Program-made: the position numbers and the translations under genes
Notes under the pieces: model-generated
What the model saw: the letters and a program-made list of their open reading frames with translations, nothing else
Databases searched by the model: none
Told to the model about the DNA's origin: nothing
NCBI GenBank assembly: GCA_002500765.1
Contig: DLSX01000201.1
Location: forward strand, 3,402-12,010
Direction: 5' to 3'
Source: Neorhizobium sp. UBA7851
Lineage (GTDB): Bacteria > Pseudomonadota > Alphaproteobacteria > Rhizobiales > Rhizobiaceae
Length of the DNA stretch: 8,609 nucleotides
Shown here: positions 1 through 6,256 of the stretch, in pieces
How positions within the stretch are numbered: the stretch's first letter is position 1
Layout: the number at the start of each line of letters is the position of its first letter

Positions 1-198
1 GCCGTCGAGGCGCCGAAGGGCGAGTTCGGCGTCTATATCGTCGCCGACGGCACCAACAAGCCGTATCGCTGCAAGCTGCGCGCGCCGGGATTCGCCCATC
101 TCCAGGCCATGGACTTCCTCTCCAAGGGCCACCAGCTGGCCGATATCTCTGCAGTCCTCGGCTCGCTCGACATCGTCTTCGGCGAGGTGGACCGCTGA
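1..198 (+). CDS. nuoD: NADH-quinone oxidoreductase subunit D (NuoD), C-terminal 65 residues
   Basis: The window opens in frame inside this gene. The 65 visible codons end with a TGA at 196-198. The peptide contains KGEFGVYIVADGTNKPYR, then RAPGFAHLQAMDF, and ends GSLDIVFGEVDR, which is the characteristic C-terminus of NuoD (the 49-kDa subunit, related to the large subunit of [NiFe] hydrogenases). In the family, NuoD forms the quinone-reducing cavity together with NuoB at the base of the peripheral arm, on the cytoplasmic side of the membrane. The terminal segment is highly conserved and lines that region, so this end looks intact. The 5' part lies outside the window, so start, length and upstream control cannot be seen. 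It is followed directly by a tiny ORF and then nuoE, consistent with one polycistronic message. Confidence 0.97.
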   Translation, partial: AVEAPKGEFGVYIVADGTNKPYRCKLRAPGFAHLQAMDFLSKGHQLADISAVLGSLDIVFGEVDR

Positions 199-278
199 TG
201 GCCCGCTTTGACGTCACCATGTCTGCCACTGTCCGCGAATTCTCTGCGCGGGCTGTCCAAATAACTGATAAGGCGTAA
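198..278 (+). CDS. Possible 26-residue small protein between nuoD and nuoE
   Basis: An ATG at 198-200 shares its A with the nuoD stop codon (TGATG), an arrangement typical of translational re-initiation. It runs 26 codons to a TAA at 276-278, six bases before the nuoE start. The peptide begins MARFDVTMSATVREF and ends ITDKA. It has no membrane segment, cysteine motif or other signature that I recognise. By hand count about 62% of its codons end in G or C, lower than in the flanking nuo genes. It may be a real small coupled ORF, the degraded remnant of a gene once inserted here, or a chance ORF whose translation merely carries ribosomes to nuoE, whose own ribosome binding site is weak. No function can be assigned. 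Confidence 0.3.
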   Translation: MARFDVTMSATVREFSARAVQITDKA

Positions 279-284
279 GAAACT

Positions 285-1439
285 ATGTCCGTTCGTCGAC
301 TGGCCGAAGAACAGTTCCAACCCGCAAGCTTCGCCTTCAGCGAAGAGAATGCTGCATGGGCTGAGGCAACGATCAGGAAATATCCGGAAGGCCGGCAGCA
401 GTCCGCCGTCATCCCGCTTCTGATGCGGGCGCAGGAACAGGACGGTTGGGTCACGCGCGCCACGATCGAGCATGTCGCGGCAAAACTCGATATGCCTTAC
501 ATCCGCGTCATGGAAGTGGCGACTTTCTATACCCAGTTCCAGCTTAAGCCAGTCGGCACCCGCGCCCATATCCAGGTCTGTGGCACCACGCCCTGCATGC
601 TGCGCGGCGCAGAAGAGCTGATCAAGGTCTGTCAGCGCAAGATCCATAATGATCCGCTGCATCCGAATGCCGAGGGTACGCTGTCCTGGGAAGAGGTCGA
701 GTGTCAGGGCGCCTGCGTCAACGCACCGATGGTCATCATCTTTAAGGATGCCTACGAGGACCTGACGCCTGAGCGCCTCGAGGAGATCATCGACACGTTC
801 GAGGCAGGCAAGGGAGACGAGGTCAAGGTTGGCCCGCAGATCGACCGTCACCTGTCGGCACCGATCGGTGGCGCGGTCACTCTGAACGACGATATCAAGC
901 CGGTCCGCACCAATCTCGAGCCGCAACCGGAACCGCCTGTCGACGCCGCTTCCGTCCCTCCGGCCGATGCTGCTCATCCGAAGGATACGGCGCCGGAAAC
1001 CGATCCCAAGCTGAAGACGCCGGTGACTGCGCCCAAGGCTGCCGAGGCAAATGCCAAGGCGACGGAAGACAAGCCGGCCGCCGATGCCCCGAAGGCAGAA
1101 ACGAAGGCTGAAACGGTCAAGGCCACTCCTGCTGAAAAATCCGAAAAGCCGTCGCTGGAAGACAAGAACCGTCCGAAGGGCATCGAGAAGCCGGAAGCGA
1201 TCGATGATCTCAAGCTGATCTCCGGCGTCGGTCCCAAGATCGAAGGCACGCTCCACGAACTCGGTATCTACACCTTCGCGCAAGTTGCCTCGTGGAAAAA
1301 AGCAGAGCGCGAATGGGTGGACGGGTACCTGAATTTCAAGGGTCGCATCGAGCGCGACGACTGGATCAAGCAGGCCAAGGCGCTCGCCAAGGGTGGCGAA
1401 GCCGAATACATTAAAGTCTTCGGCAAGAAACCGCGCTGA
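285..1439 (+). CDS. nuoE: NADH-quinone oxidoreductase subunit E (NuoE) with long C-terminal extension
   Basis: This is the 24-kDa thioredoxin-like [2Fe-2S] subunit of the NADH-input module, which pairs with NuoF on the cytoplasmic side. Residues about 15-180 are the family core. The N1a cluster ligands are visible as Cys99-x4-Cys104 (VCGTTPC) and Cys140-x3-Cys144 (ECQGAC). At 384 residues it is much longer than the roughly 160-240 usual for NuoE. Residues about 205-303 form a Pro/Ala/Lys/Glu-rich linker that looks disordered. Residues about 306-369 form a separate small domain (LKLISGVGPKIEGTLHELGI, later FKGRIERDDWIKQAKAL) with a helix-hairpin-helix-like GVGPKIE turn. From memory a similar tail occurs on rhizobial NuoE and on rhizobial ribosomal protein L21. 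The ATG at 285 gives the expected N-terminus (MSVRRLAEEQFQP). Its ribosome binding site is weak, with only AAGG at 270-273, so coupling to upstream translation is plausible. Confidence 0.97.
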   Translation: MSVRRLAEEQFQPASFAFSEENAAWAEATIRKYPEGRQQSAVIPLLMRAQEQDGWVTRATIEHVAAKLDMPYIRVMEVATFYTQFQLKPVGTRAHIQVCGTTPCMLRGAEELIKVCQRKIHNDPLHPNAEGTLSWEEVECQGACVNAPMVIIFKDAYEDLTPERLEEIIDTFEAGKGDEVKVGPQIDRHLSAPIGGAVTLNDDIKPVRTNLEPQPEPPVDAASVPPADAAHPKDTAPETDPKLKTPVTAPKAAEANAKATEDKPAADAPKAETKAETVKATPAEKSEKPSLEDKNRPKGIEKPEAIDDLKLISGVGPKIEGTLHELGIYTFAQVASWKKAEREWVDGYLNFKGRIERDDWIKQAKALAKGGEAEYIKVFGKKPR

Positions 1440-1450
1440 GGGAAGAGCAG

Positions 1451-1684
1451 ATGGCGGAAGTCACCAATGATCTGATCTACGAGGTCTTGAAGTCGATGCA
1501 GGGACGTTTGTCCAACATCGAGCACAGGCTCGATGGAATGGATAATCGGCTGACCTCGCTGACGACGCAGATGAATGCCGTCCATGTGGATGTTGCAAAC
1601 ATCTATCAAACTCTTGGACGTTTGGACCAGCGCGTAACGCGTATCGAAAAGCGCCTCGACATAATCGAAGAACCGGCGGAATAG
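1451..1684 (+). CDS. Small coiled-coil protein of unknown function between nuoE and nuoF
   Basis: This 77-residue protein starts 11 bases after nuoE behind a good ribosome binding site (GAGGGAAGAG, about 1438-1447) and ends three bases before nuoF. It is soluble-looking, with no cysteine and no membrane segment. From about residue 8 to 73 hydrophobic residues recur with heptad-like spacing (for example LSNIEHRLDGMDNRL and LDQRVTRIEKRLDIIEE), which predicts one long, possibly oligomeric, coiled coil. Codon use differs from the neighbours: about 65% of codons end in G or C by hand count, and it uses AGG, GGA, ATA and GTA. Its placement inside the NuoE/NuoF module could mean an accessory or assembly role for complex I, or simply a gene inserted without polar harm. 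It resembles a general class of small alphaproteobacterial coiled-coil hypothetical proteins, but I do not recognise a characterised family. Confidence 0.8.
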   Translation: MAEVTNDLIYEVLKSMQGRLSNIEHRLDGMDNRLTSLTTQMNAVHVDVANIYQTLGRLDQRVTRIEKRLDIIEEPAE

Positions 1685-1687
1685 CCC

Positions 1688-2992
1688 ATGCTTAAAGATC
1701 AGGATCGCATCTTCACCAACATATACGGTCTCAAGGACAAGTCCTTGAAGGGCGCGATGAGCCGTGGCCATTGGGACGGCACCAAGATCATCATCGAGAA
1801 GGGCCGCGACTGGATCATCAACGAGATGAAGGCATCCGGCCTTCGCGGTCGTGGTGGTGCAGGATTCCCGACGGGCCTGAAATGGTCCTTCATGCCTAAG
1901 GAATCGGATGGCCGTCCGCATTATCTCGTCGTCAACGCCGACGAATCCGAACCCGGCACCTGCAAGGACCGCGAAATTCTGCGCAACGATCCGCACACGC
2001 TGATCGAAGGCTGTGTCATCGCCGGTTTCGCCATGGGCGCCCATACGGCGTTCATCTATGTCCGCGGCGAATACATGCGCGAGCGTGAAGCCCTGCAGGC
2101 GGCGATCGACGAATGCTACGCGGCAGGCCTGCTCGGCAAGAACACGGTGCACGGTTGGGATTACGACATCGTCGTCCATCACGGAGCCGGCGCCTATATC
2201 TGCGGTGAGGAAACCGCGCTGCTCGAAAGCCTCGAAGGCAAGAAGGGCCAGCCGCGCATGAAGCCGCCGTTCCCGGCGAACATGGGCCTCTACGGCTGCC
2301 CGACCACGGTCAACAACGTCGAATCGATCTCGGTCGCCCCGACCATCCTGCGTCGCGGCGCTTCCTGGTTCTCCTCGATCGGCCGTGCCAACAATGTCGG
2401 CACCAAGCTGTTCATGGTCTCCGGCCATGTCGAGCGTCCCTGCACTTTCGAGGAGGCGATGGGTCTCTCCTTCCGCGAGATCATCGAACATCATTGCGGC
2501 GGCATCCGCGGCGGCTGGGATAACCTGCTTGCCGTCATCCCCGGCGGCGCATCCTGCCCGATCGTGCGTGGCGAAGACATGGCCGACGCGATCATGGACT
2601 TTGACGGCATGCGCGAGGTGAAGTCTTCCTTCGGCACCGGCGGCATGATCGTCATGGACAAGTCGACCGACGTCATCAAGGCGATCTGGCGCATCGCGGC
2701 CTTCTTCAAGCACGAGAGCTGCGGCCAGTGCACGCCGTGCCGTGAAGGCACCGGCTGGATGATGCGCCTGATGGAACGCATGGTGCGCGGTAACGCCCAG
2801 AAACGTGAAATCGACATGCTGTTCCAGGTTTCAAAACAGGTCGAAGGCCACACGATCTGCGCGCTTGGCGACGCTGCCGCCTGGCCGATCCAGGGCCTGA
2901 TCCGCAATTTCCGCTCCGAGATCGAAGCTCGGATCGACCAGTATACATACAATGCGACGTCTGAAGGCGCCGTCATGGAGGCGGCCGAATAA
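1688..2992 (+). CDS. nuoF: NADH-quinone oxidoreductase subunit F (NuoF), NADH- and FMN-binding
   Basis: This is the 51-kDa catalytic subunit where NADH is oxidised: FMN takes a hydride and electrons pass to the [4Fe-4S] cluster N3. The 434 residues match the usual family length. The glycine-rich nucleotide loop GRGGAGFPTGLKW is at residues 54-66. The second flavin/nucleotide segment GAGAYICGEETALLES is at 166-181. The N3 ligands are Cys345, Cys348 and Cys351 (ESCGQCTPCREG) plus Cys391 (HTICALGDAAAWP). The N-terminus MLKDQDRIFTNIYG is the normal one for alphaproteobacteria. The start lies three bases after the coiled-coil gene, and its ribosome binding site (GGCGGA, 1675-1680) is inside that gene, so translation of the two is probably coupled. 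All key residues are present and nothing suggests damage. Confidence 0.99.
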   Translation: MLKDQDRIFTNIYGLKDKSLKGAMSRGHWDGTKIIIEKGRDWIINEMKASGLRGRGGAGFPTGLKWSFMPKESDGRPHYLVVNADESEPGTCKDREILRNDPHTLIEGCVIAGFAMGAHTAFIYVRGEYMREREALQAAIDECYAAGLLGKNTVHGWDYDIVVHHGAGAYICGEETALLESLEGKKGQPRMKPPFPANMGLYGCPTTVNNVESISVAPTILRRGASWFSSIGRANNVGTKLFMVSGHVERPCTFEEAMGLSFREIIEHHCGGIRGGWDNLLAVIPGGASCPIVRGEDMADAIMDFDGMREVKSSFGTGGMIVMDKSTDVIKAIWRIAAFFKHESCGQCTPCREGTGWMMRLMERMVRGNAQKREIDMLFQVSKQVEGHTICALGDAAAWPIQGLIRNFRSEIEARIDQYTYNATSEGAVMEAAE

Positions 2993-2994
2993 GG

Positions 2995-3009
2995 CCTGCG
3001 GGACGCAGG
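2995..3009 (+). other. Short perfect stem-loop just after nuoF
   Basis: CCTGCG (2995-3000) and CGCAGG (3004-3009) pair perfectly around a GGA loop, beginning two bases after the nuoF stop. No T-run follows, so it does not look like a rho-independent terminator. It could act in RNA processing or protect the upstream 3' end, but a six-pair stem can also arise by chance in G+C-rich DNA. Confidence 0.4.
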
Positions 3010-3024
3010 ATCTCGGTTGTTGAA

Positions 3025-3072
3025 ATGAACTATTTCCGGGCCTTGGATGCCCGGGTTGAACACAGGACGTAA
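3025..3072 (+). CDS. Possible 15-residue leader ORF before nuoG
   Basis: An ATG at 3025 opens a 15-codon frame (MNYFRALDARVEHRT) ending with TAA at 3070-3072, eight bases before nuoG. The hairpin at 3036-3054 lies inside it, so ribosomes on this frame would melt that hairpin. There is no convincing ribosome binding site in front of it. This is a weak call and may be a chance ORF. Confidence 0.12.
   Translation: MNYFRALDARVEHRT
3036..3054 (+). other. Stem-loop in the nuoF-nuoG spacer
   Basis: CCGGGC (3036-3041) pairs perfectly with GCCCGG (3049-3054) across a seven-base loop, and a T-G wobble at 3035/3055 can extend it. It is the second hairpin in an 88-base spacer and lies 26 bases upstream of the nuoG ATG. 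The following sequence (TTGAACACAGG) has no T-run, so termination is unlikely. A role in mRNA stability, processing or control of nuoG translation is possible but inferred. Confidence 0.45.
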
Positions 3073-3080
3073 GTGATACG

Positions 3081-5162
3081 ATGGCAAAGCTGAAGGTTGA
3101 CGGCAACGAAATCGAAGTTCCTGACCATTTCACGCTGCTCCAGGCATGCGAGGAAGCGGGTGCCGAGATTCCGCGCTTTTGTTTCCACGAGCGTCTGTCC
3201 GTGGCTGGCAACTGCCGCATGTGCCTGATCGAGGTAAAGGGCGGTCCGCCGAAGCCGACGGCCTCCTGCGCCATGGGCGTGCGCGATATCCGCGGCGGCC
3301 CGAACGGCGAATTGCCGGAAATCTTCACCAACACGCCGATGGTCAAGAAGGCCCGCGAAGGCGTGATGGAATTCTTGCTGATCAACCATCCGCTGGATTG
3401 CCCGATCTGCGACCAGGGCGGCGAATGCGACCTGCAGGACCAGGCGATGGCCTTTGGTATCGACAGTTCGCGTTACGGTGAAAACAAGCGCGCCGTCGAA
3501 GACAAGTATATCGGCCCGCTGGTCAAGACCGTGATGAACCGCTGCATTCACTGCACGCGCTGCGTCCGCTTCACCACGGAAGTCGGCGGCATTTCCGAAC
3601 TCGGCCTGATCGGCCGCGGCGAGGACGCCGAGATCACCACCTATCTCGAACAGGCCATGACCTCCGAACTGCAGGGCAACGTCGTTGACCTTTGCCCGGT
3701 CGGCGCATTGACCTCCAAGCCTTTCGCCTTCACCGCCCGTCCTTGGGAACTCGGCAAGACGGAATCGATCGACGTCATGGACGCCGTTGGTTCTGCCATC
3801 CGCGTCGATACCCGTGGCCGCGAAGTCATGCGCATCATGCCGCGCGTCAACGAGCAGGTGAACGAGGAGTGGATCTCCGACAAGACCCGCTTCATCTGGG
3901 ATGGCCTGAAGACCCAGCGTCTCGATCGTCCTTACGTTCGCAAGGACGGCCGCCTGCAGCCGGCAAGCTGGAGCGAAGCGTTCGCTGCCGTGAAGACTGC
4001 CGTCTCTGCCGCTTCGAGTGACAAGATCGGCGCCATCGCCGGTGACCTTGCTTCCGTCGAGGAAATGTATGCGCTGAAGCAGCTTCTGACGTCGCTCGGA
4101 TCGGAAAATCTCGACTGTCGCCAGGACGGGACGGCGCTTGATCCGTCGCTTGGTCGCTCAAGCTACCTCTTCAACCCGACGATCGAGGGCATCGAACAGG
4201 CCGGCGCTCTGCTCATCATCGGCGCCAACCCACGCCTCGAAGCCGCCGTCCTCAACGCCCGCATCCGCAAGCGCTTCCGCCGCGGCAACTTCCCGATCGG
4301 TGTAATCGGCGAAGTCAACGAACTGCGCTACGTTTATGAATATCTCGGTGCCGGCCCGGAAACGCTTGCCGACCTCGCATCGGGTGCCTCGGGCTTTGCC
4401 GACAAGCTCCGTTCTGCCAAGAACCCGATGATCATCGTAGGGCAGGGGGCTCTGTCCCGCCCGGATGGTCTGGCCGTTCTTCAGGCCGCAGCCCAGCTCG
4501 CAGGTTCCGTTGGCGCATTGACCGAAGAGTGGAACGGTTTCGCCGTCCTCCACACGGCGGCCTCGCGCGTCGGCGGGCTCGATCTCGGTTTCGTTCCGGG
4601 GCAGAAGGGTGCGGATGCCGCCACCATGCTGCGCTCCATGGATGTCCTCTTCCTGCTCGGCGCCGACGAGATGAACTTCTCGGCCAAATACGCCAAGACG
4701 ACGATCTATATCGGCAGCCACGGTGATGCCGGCGCAATGAATGCCGACATCATCCTGCCGGGTGCCGCCTATACCGAAAAATCCGGCACCTGGGTCAATA
4801 CCGAAGGCCGCGTCCAGATGGGCAACCGCGCCGGCTTCGCGCCGGGCGAGGCCCGCGAGGAATGGGCGATCCTGCGTGCGCTTTCCGATGTGCTCGGCAA
4901 GAAGCTGCCATTCGACAGCCTCCATGCCCTGCGCGCCAGGCTTTATCAGGACCATCCGCATTTCGCCGAAATCGACGAGATCGCTGCCGGTTCGGTCAAC
5001 GACATCGCGACCCTTGGCACCAAGGCCGGCGAAATGACCAAGGGCGGCTTCTCTTCGCCGATCAAGGATTTCTACCTGACCAACCCGATTGCCCGTTCCT
5101 CTGCCGTCATGGCCGAGTGCTCGGCATTGGCCCGCAACAACTTCCAGGCTGCGGCGGAGTGA
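3081..5162 (+). CDS. nuoG: NADH-quinone oxidoreductase subunit G (NuoG), iron-sulfur subunit
   Basis: This is the 75-kDa subunit, which carries electrons from N3 through clusters N1b, N4 and N5 towards NuoI. An N-terminal ferredoxin fold holds [2Fe-2S] N1b at Cys34, Cys45, Cys48 and Cys63. Next comes the N5 site, His103, Cys107, Cys110 and Cys116 (NHPLDCPICDQGGECDLQD), with its unusual histidine ligand. The N4 site is Cys155, Cys158, Cys161 (NRCIHCTRC) and Cys205 (DLCPVGAL). The rest is the degenerate molybdopterin-oxidoreductase-like domain, from about residue 225, and a short conserved C-terminal tail near DFYLTNPIARSS. No cysteine lies in the region after Cys205 where E. coli-type NuoG binds N7, so that cluster is absent, as in mitochondria and Paracoccus. 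At 693 residues it is normal for the alphaproteobacterial type. The ATG at 3081 begins MAKLKVDGNEIEVP, as expected. AGGA at 3064-3067 is a rather distant ribosome binding site. Confidence 0.99.
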   Translation: MAKLKVDGNEIEVPDHFTLLQACEEAGAEIPRFCFHERLSVAGNCRMCLIEVKGGPPKPTASCAMGVRDIRGGPNGELPEIFTNTPMVKKAREGVMEFLLINHPLDCPICDQGGECDLQDQAMAFGIDSSRYGENKRAVEDKYIGPLVKTVMNRCIHCTRCVRFTTEVGGISELGLIGRGEDAEITTYLEQAMTSELQGNVVDLCPVGALTSKPFAFTARPWELGKTESIDVMDAVGSAIRVDTRGREVMRIMPRVNEQVNEEWISDKTRFIWDGLKTQRLDRPYVRKDGRLQPASWSEAFAAVKTAVSAASSDKIGAIAGDLASVEEMYALKQLLTSLGSENLDCRQDGTALDPSLGRSSYLFNPTIEGIEQAGALLIIGANPRLEAAVLNARIRKRFRRGNFPIGVIGEVNELRYVYEYLGAGPETLADLASGASGFADKLRSAKNPMIIVGQGALSRPDGLAVLQAAAQLAGSVGALTEEWNGFAVLHTAASRVGGLDLGFVPGQKGADAATMLRSMDVLFLLGADEMNFSAKYAKTTIYIGSHGDAGAMNADIILPGAAYTEKSGTWVNTEGRVQMGNRAGFAPGEAREEWAILRALSDVLGKKLPFDSLHALRARLYQDHPHFAEIDEIAAGSVNDIATLGTKAGEMTKGGFSSPIKDFYLTNPIARSSAVMAECSALARNNFQAAAE

Positions 5163-5163
5163 T

Positions 5164-6216
5164 ATGAATATGGATTCGTTTTTCTGGACCTACGTTTGGC
5201 CCGCACTGATCATGGTTGGTCAGTCGCTTCTGCTGCTCGTCTGCCTTCTGGTGTTAATCGCCTTCATCCTTCTGGCCGACCGCAAGGTCTGGGCAAACGT
5301 TCAGCTGCGCCGCGGTCCCAACGTCGTTGGTCCCTTCGGCCTGTTCCAGTCCTTTGCAGACCTTCTGAAGTTCGTCCTCAAGGAACCGATCATCCCGTCG
5401 GGTGCCGACAAGACCGTCTTCCTTCTGGCTCCACTGGTTTCCGTGACGTTGGCACTTGCCACATGGGCGGTCATCCCGGTCAATGATGGCTGGGCCGTCG
5501 CCAACATCAATGTCGGCATCCTTTATATCTTCGCGATCTCCTCGCTCGAAGTCTACGGCGTCATCATGGCCGGCTGGGCGTCGAACTCGAAATATCCCTT
5601 CCTCGGCGCGCTGCGTTCGGCGGCACAGATGGTGTCCTACGAAGTCTCGATCGGCATCGTCATCGTCACCGTTCTTCTCTGCGTCGGTTCGCTGAACCTT
5701 ACCGACATCGTCTATGCACAGAAGACCGGTCTCGGCACCATGCTCGGCATGCCGAACTCCTTCCTCGACTGGCACTGGTTTTCGCTCTTCCCGATGTTCG
5801 TGATCTTCTTTATCTCGGGTTTGGCTGAAACCAACCGTCCGCCTTTCGACCTTCCGGAAGCAGAATCCGAACTCGTCGCCGGTTACATGGTCGAATATTC
5901 GTCGGCCCCATACATGATGCTGATGCTGTCGGAATATGCGGCGATCATGCTGATCTGCTCGCTGACGACGATCCTGTTCCTCGGAGGCTGGCTGCCGCCG
6001 GTCGATTTCTGGCTGATCAACTGGGTTCCGGGCATCGTCTGGTTCCTGCTGAAGGTCATCTTCGTCTTCTTCGGCTTCGCCATGGCCAAGGCCATGGTGC
6101 CGCGCTACCGCTACGACCAGCTGATGCGTCTGGGCTGGAAGGTCTTCCTGCCGCTGTCGCTCGGCATGCTGGTTATTGTTGCATTCGTACTGAAACTGAC
6201 GGGATGGGCAGGCTGA
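5164..6216 (+). CDS. nuoH: NADH-quinone oxidoreductase subunit H (NuoH), membrane subunit at the quinone site
   Basis: NuoH (ND1 homologue) anchors the peripheral arm in the inner membrane and forms the entrance to the quinone channel. The 350 residues contain about eight hydrophobic helices (roughly 12-37, 83-104, 116-137, 160-180, 205-222, 248-275, 288-310 and 326-345). Family signatures are present: LADRKVWANVQLRRGPNVVG at 38-56, and ETNRPPFDLPEAESELVAG at 222-240, whose acidic residues belong to the loop near the quinone cavity. I chose the ATG at 5164, one base after the nuoG stop, giving MNMDSFFW. The ATG at 5170 (MDSFFW) is equally possible because CGGAG at 5155-5159 is 4 and 10 bases away respectively. 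The reading frame is open further upstream inside nuoG, but that extension is not NuoH-like. Translational coupling with nuoG is likely. Confidence 0.98.
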   Translation: MNMDSFFWTYVWPALIMVGQSLLLLVCLLVLIAFILLADRKVWANVQLRRGPNVVGPFGLFQSFADLLKFVLKEPIIPSGADKTVFLLAPLVSVTLALATWAVIPVNDGWAVANINVGILYIFAISSLEVYGVIMAGWASNSKYPFLGALRSAAQMVSYEVSIGIVIVTVLLCVGSLNLTDIVYAQKTGLGTMLGMPNSFLDWHWFSLFPMFVIFFISGLAETNRPPFDLPEAESELVAGYMVEYSSAPYMMLMLSEYAAIMLICSLTTILFLGGWLPPVDFWLINWVPGIVWFLLKVIFVFFGFAMAKAMVPRYRYDQLMRLGWKVFLPLSLGMLVIVAFVLKLTGWAG

Positions 6217-6218
6217 TC

Positions 6219-6254
6219 ATGGCTGAACAAACCCGCAGCGTCACTGGAGTTTAA
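6219..6254 (+). CDS. Possible 11-residue ORF in the nuoH-nuoI spacer
   Basis: An ATG two bases after the nuoH stop opens an 11-codon frame (MAEQTRSVTGV) ending with TAA at 6252-6254, two bases before nuoI. It has no ribosome binding site of its own and would depend on re-initiation after nuoH. Its last codons overlap the nuoI ribosome binding site (GGAG, 6246-6249). A chance ORF is the simplest explanation, but it could keep ribosomes on the message. Confidence 0.12.
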   Translation: MAEQTRSVTGV

Positions 6255-6256
6255 AG

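Noticed and set aside
904..1200. Frameshift or misassembly creating the long NuoE tail
   Set aside because: The frame continues without interruption with normal codon bias through the linker, and it ends in a compact, well-formed domain of a type I recall from rhizobial proteins. An in-frame natural extension is more likely.
33..1283. A 416-codon minus-strand frame opposite nuoD/nuoE
   Set aside because: It is antisense to conserved NuoD and NuoE coding sequence, its composition is Arg/Leu/Asp-rich and repetitive, and it has no domain or ribosome binding site I could support.
1268..2713. A 481-codon open frame on the minus strand opposite nuoE, the coiled-coil gene and nuoF
   Set aside because: It is antisense to well-supported genes, lacks recognisable domains, and is the usual by-product of strong third-position G/C bias, which removes stop codons from an opposite-strand frame.
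3017..3080. Possible internal promoter before nuoG (TTGAAA at 3020 or TTGAAC at 3056 with TGATAC at 3074)
   Set aside because: TTGAAC and TGATAC are only 12 bases apart, and TTGAAA has no acceptable -10 box at 16-18 bases. No promoter can be supported.
5089..5163. Upstream extension of the nuoH frame to an ATG at 5089
   Set aside because: The added 25 residues overlap the end of nuoG in another frame and are unlike any NuoH N-terminus. The ATG at 5164 or 5170 gives the normal protein.
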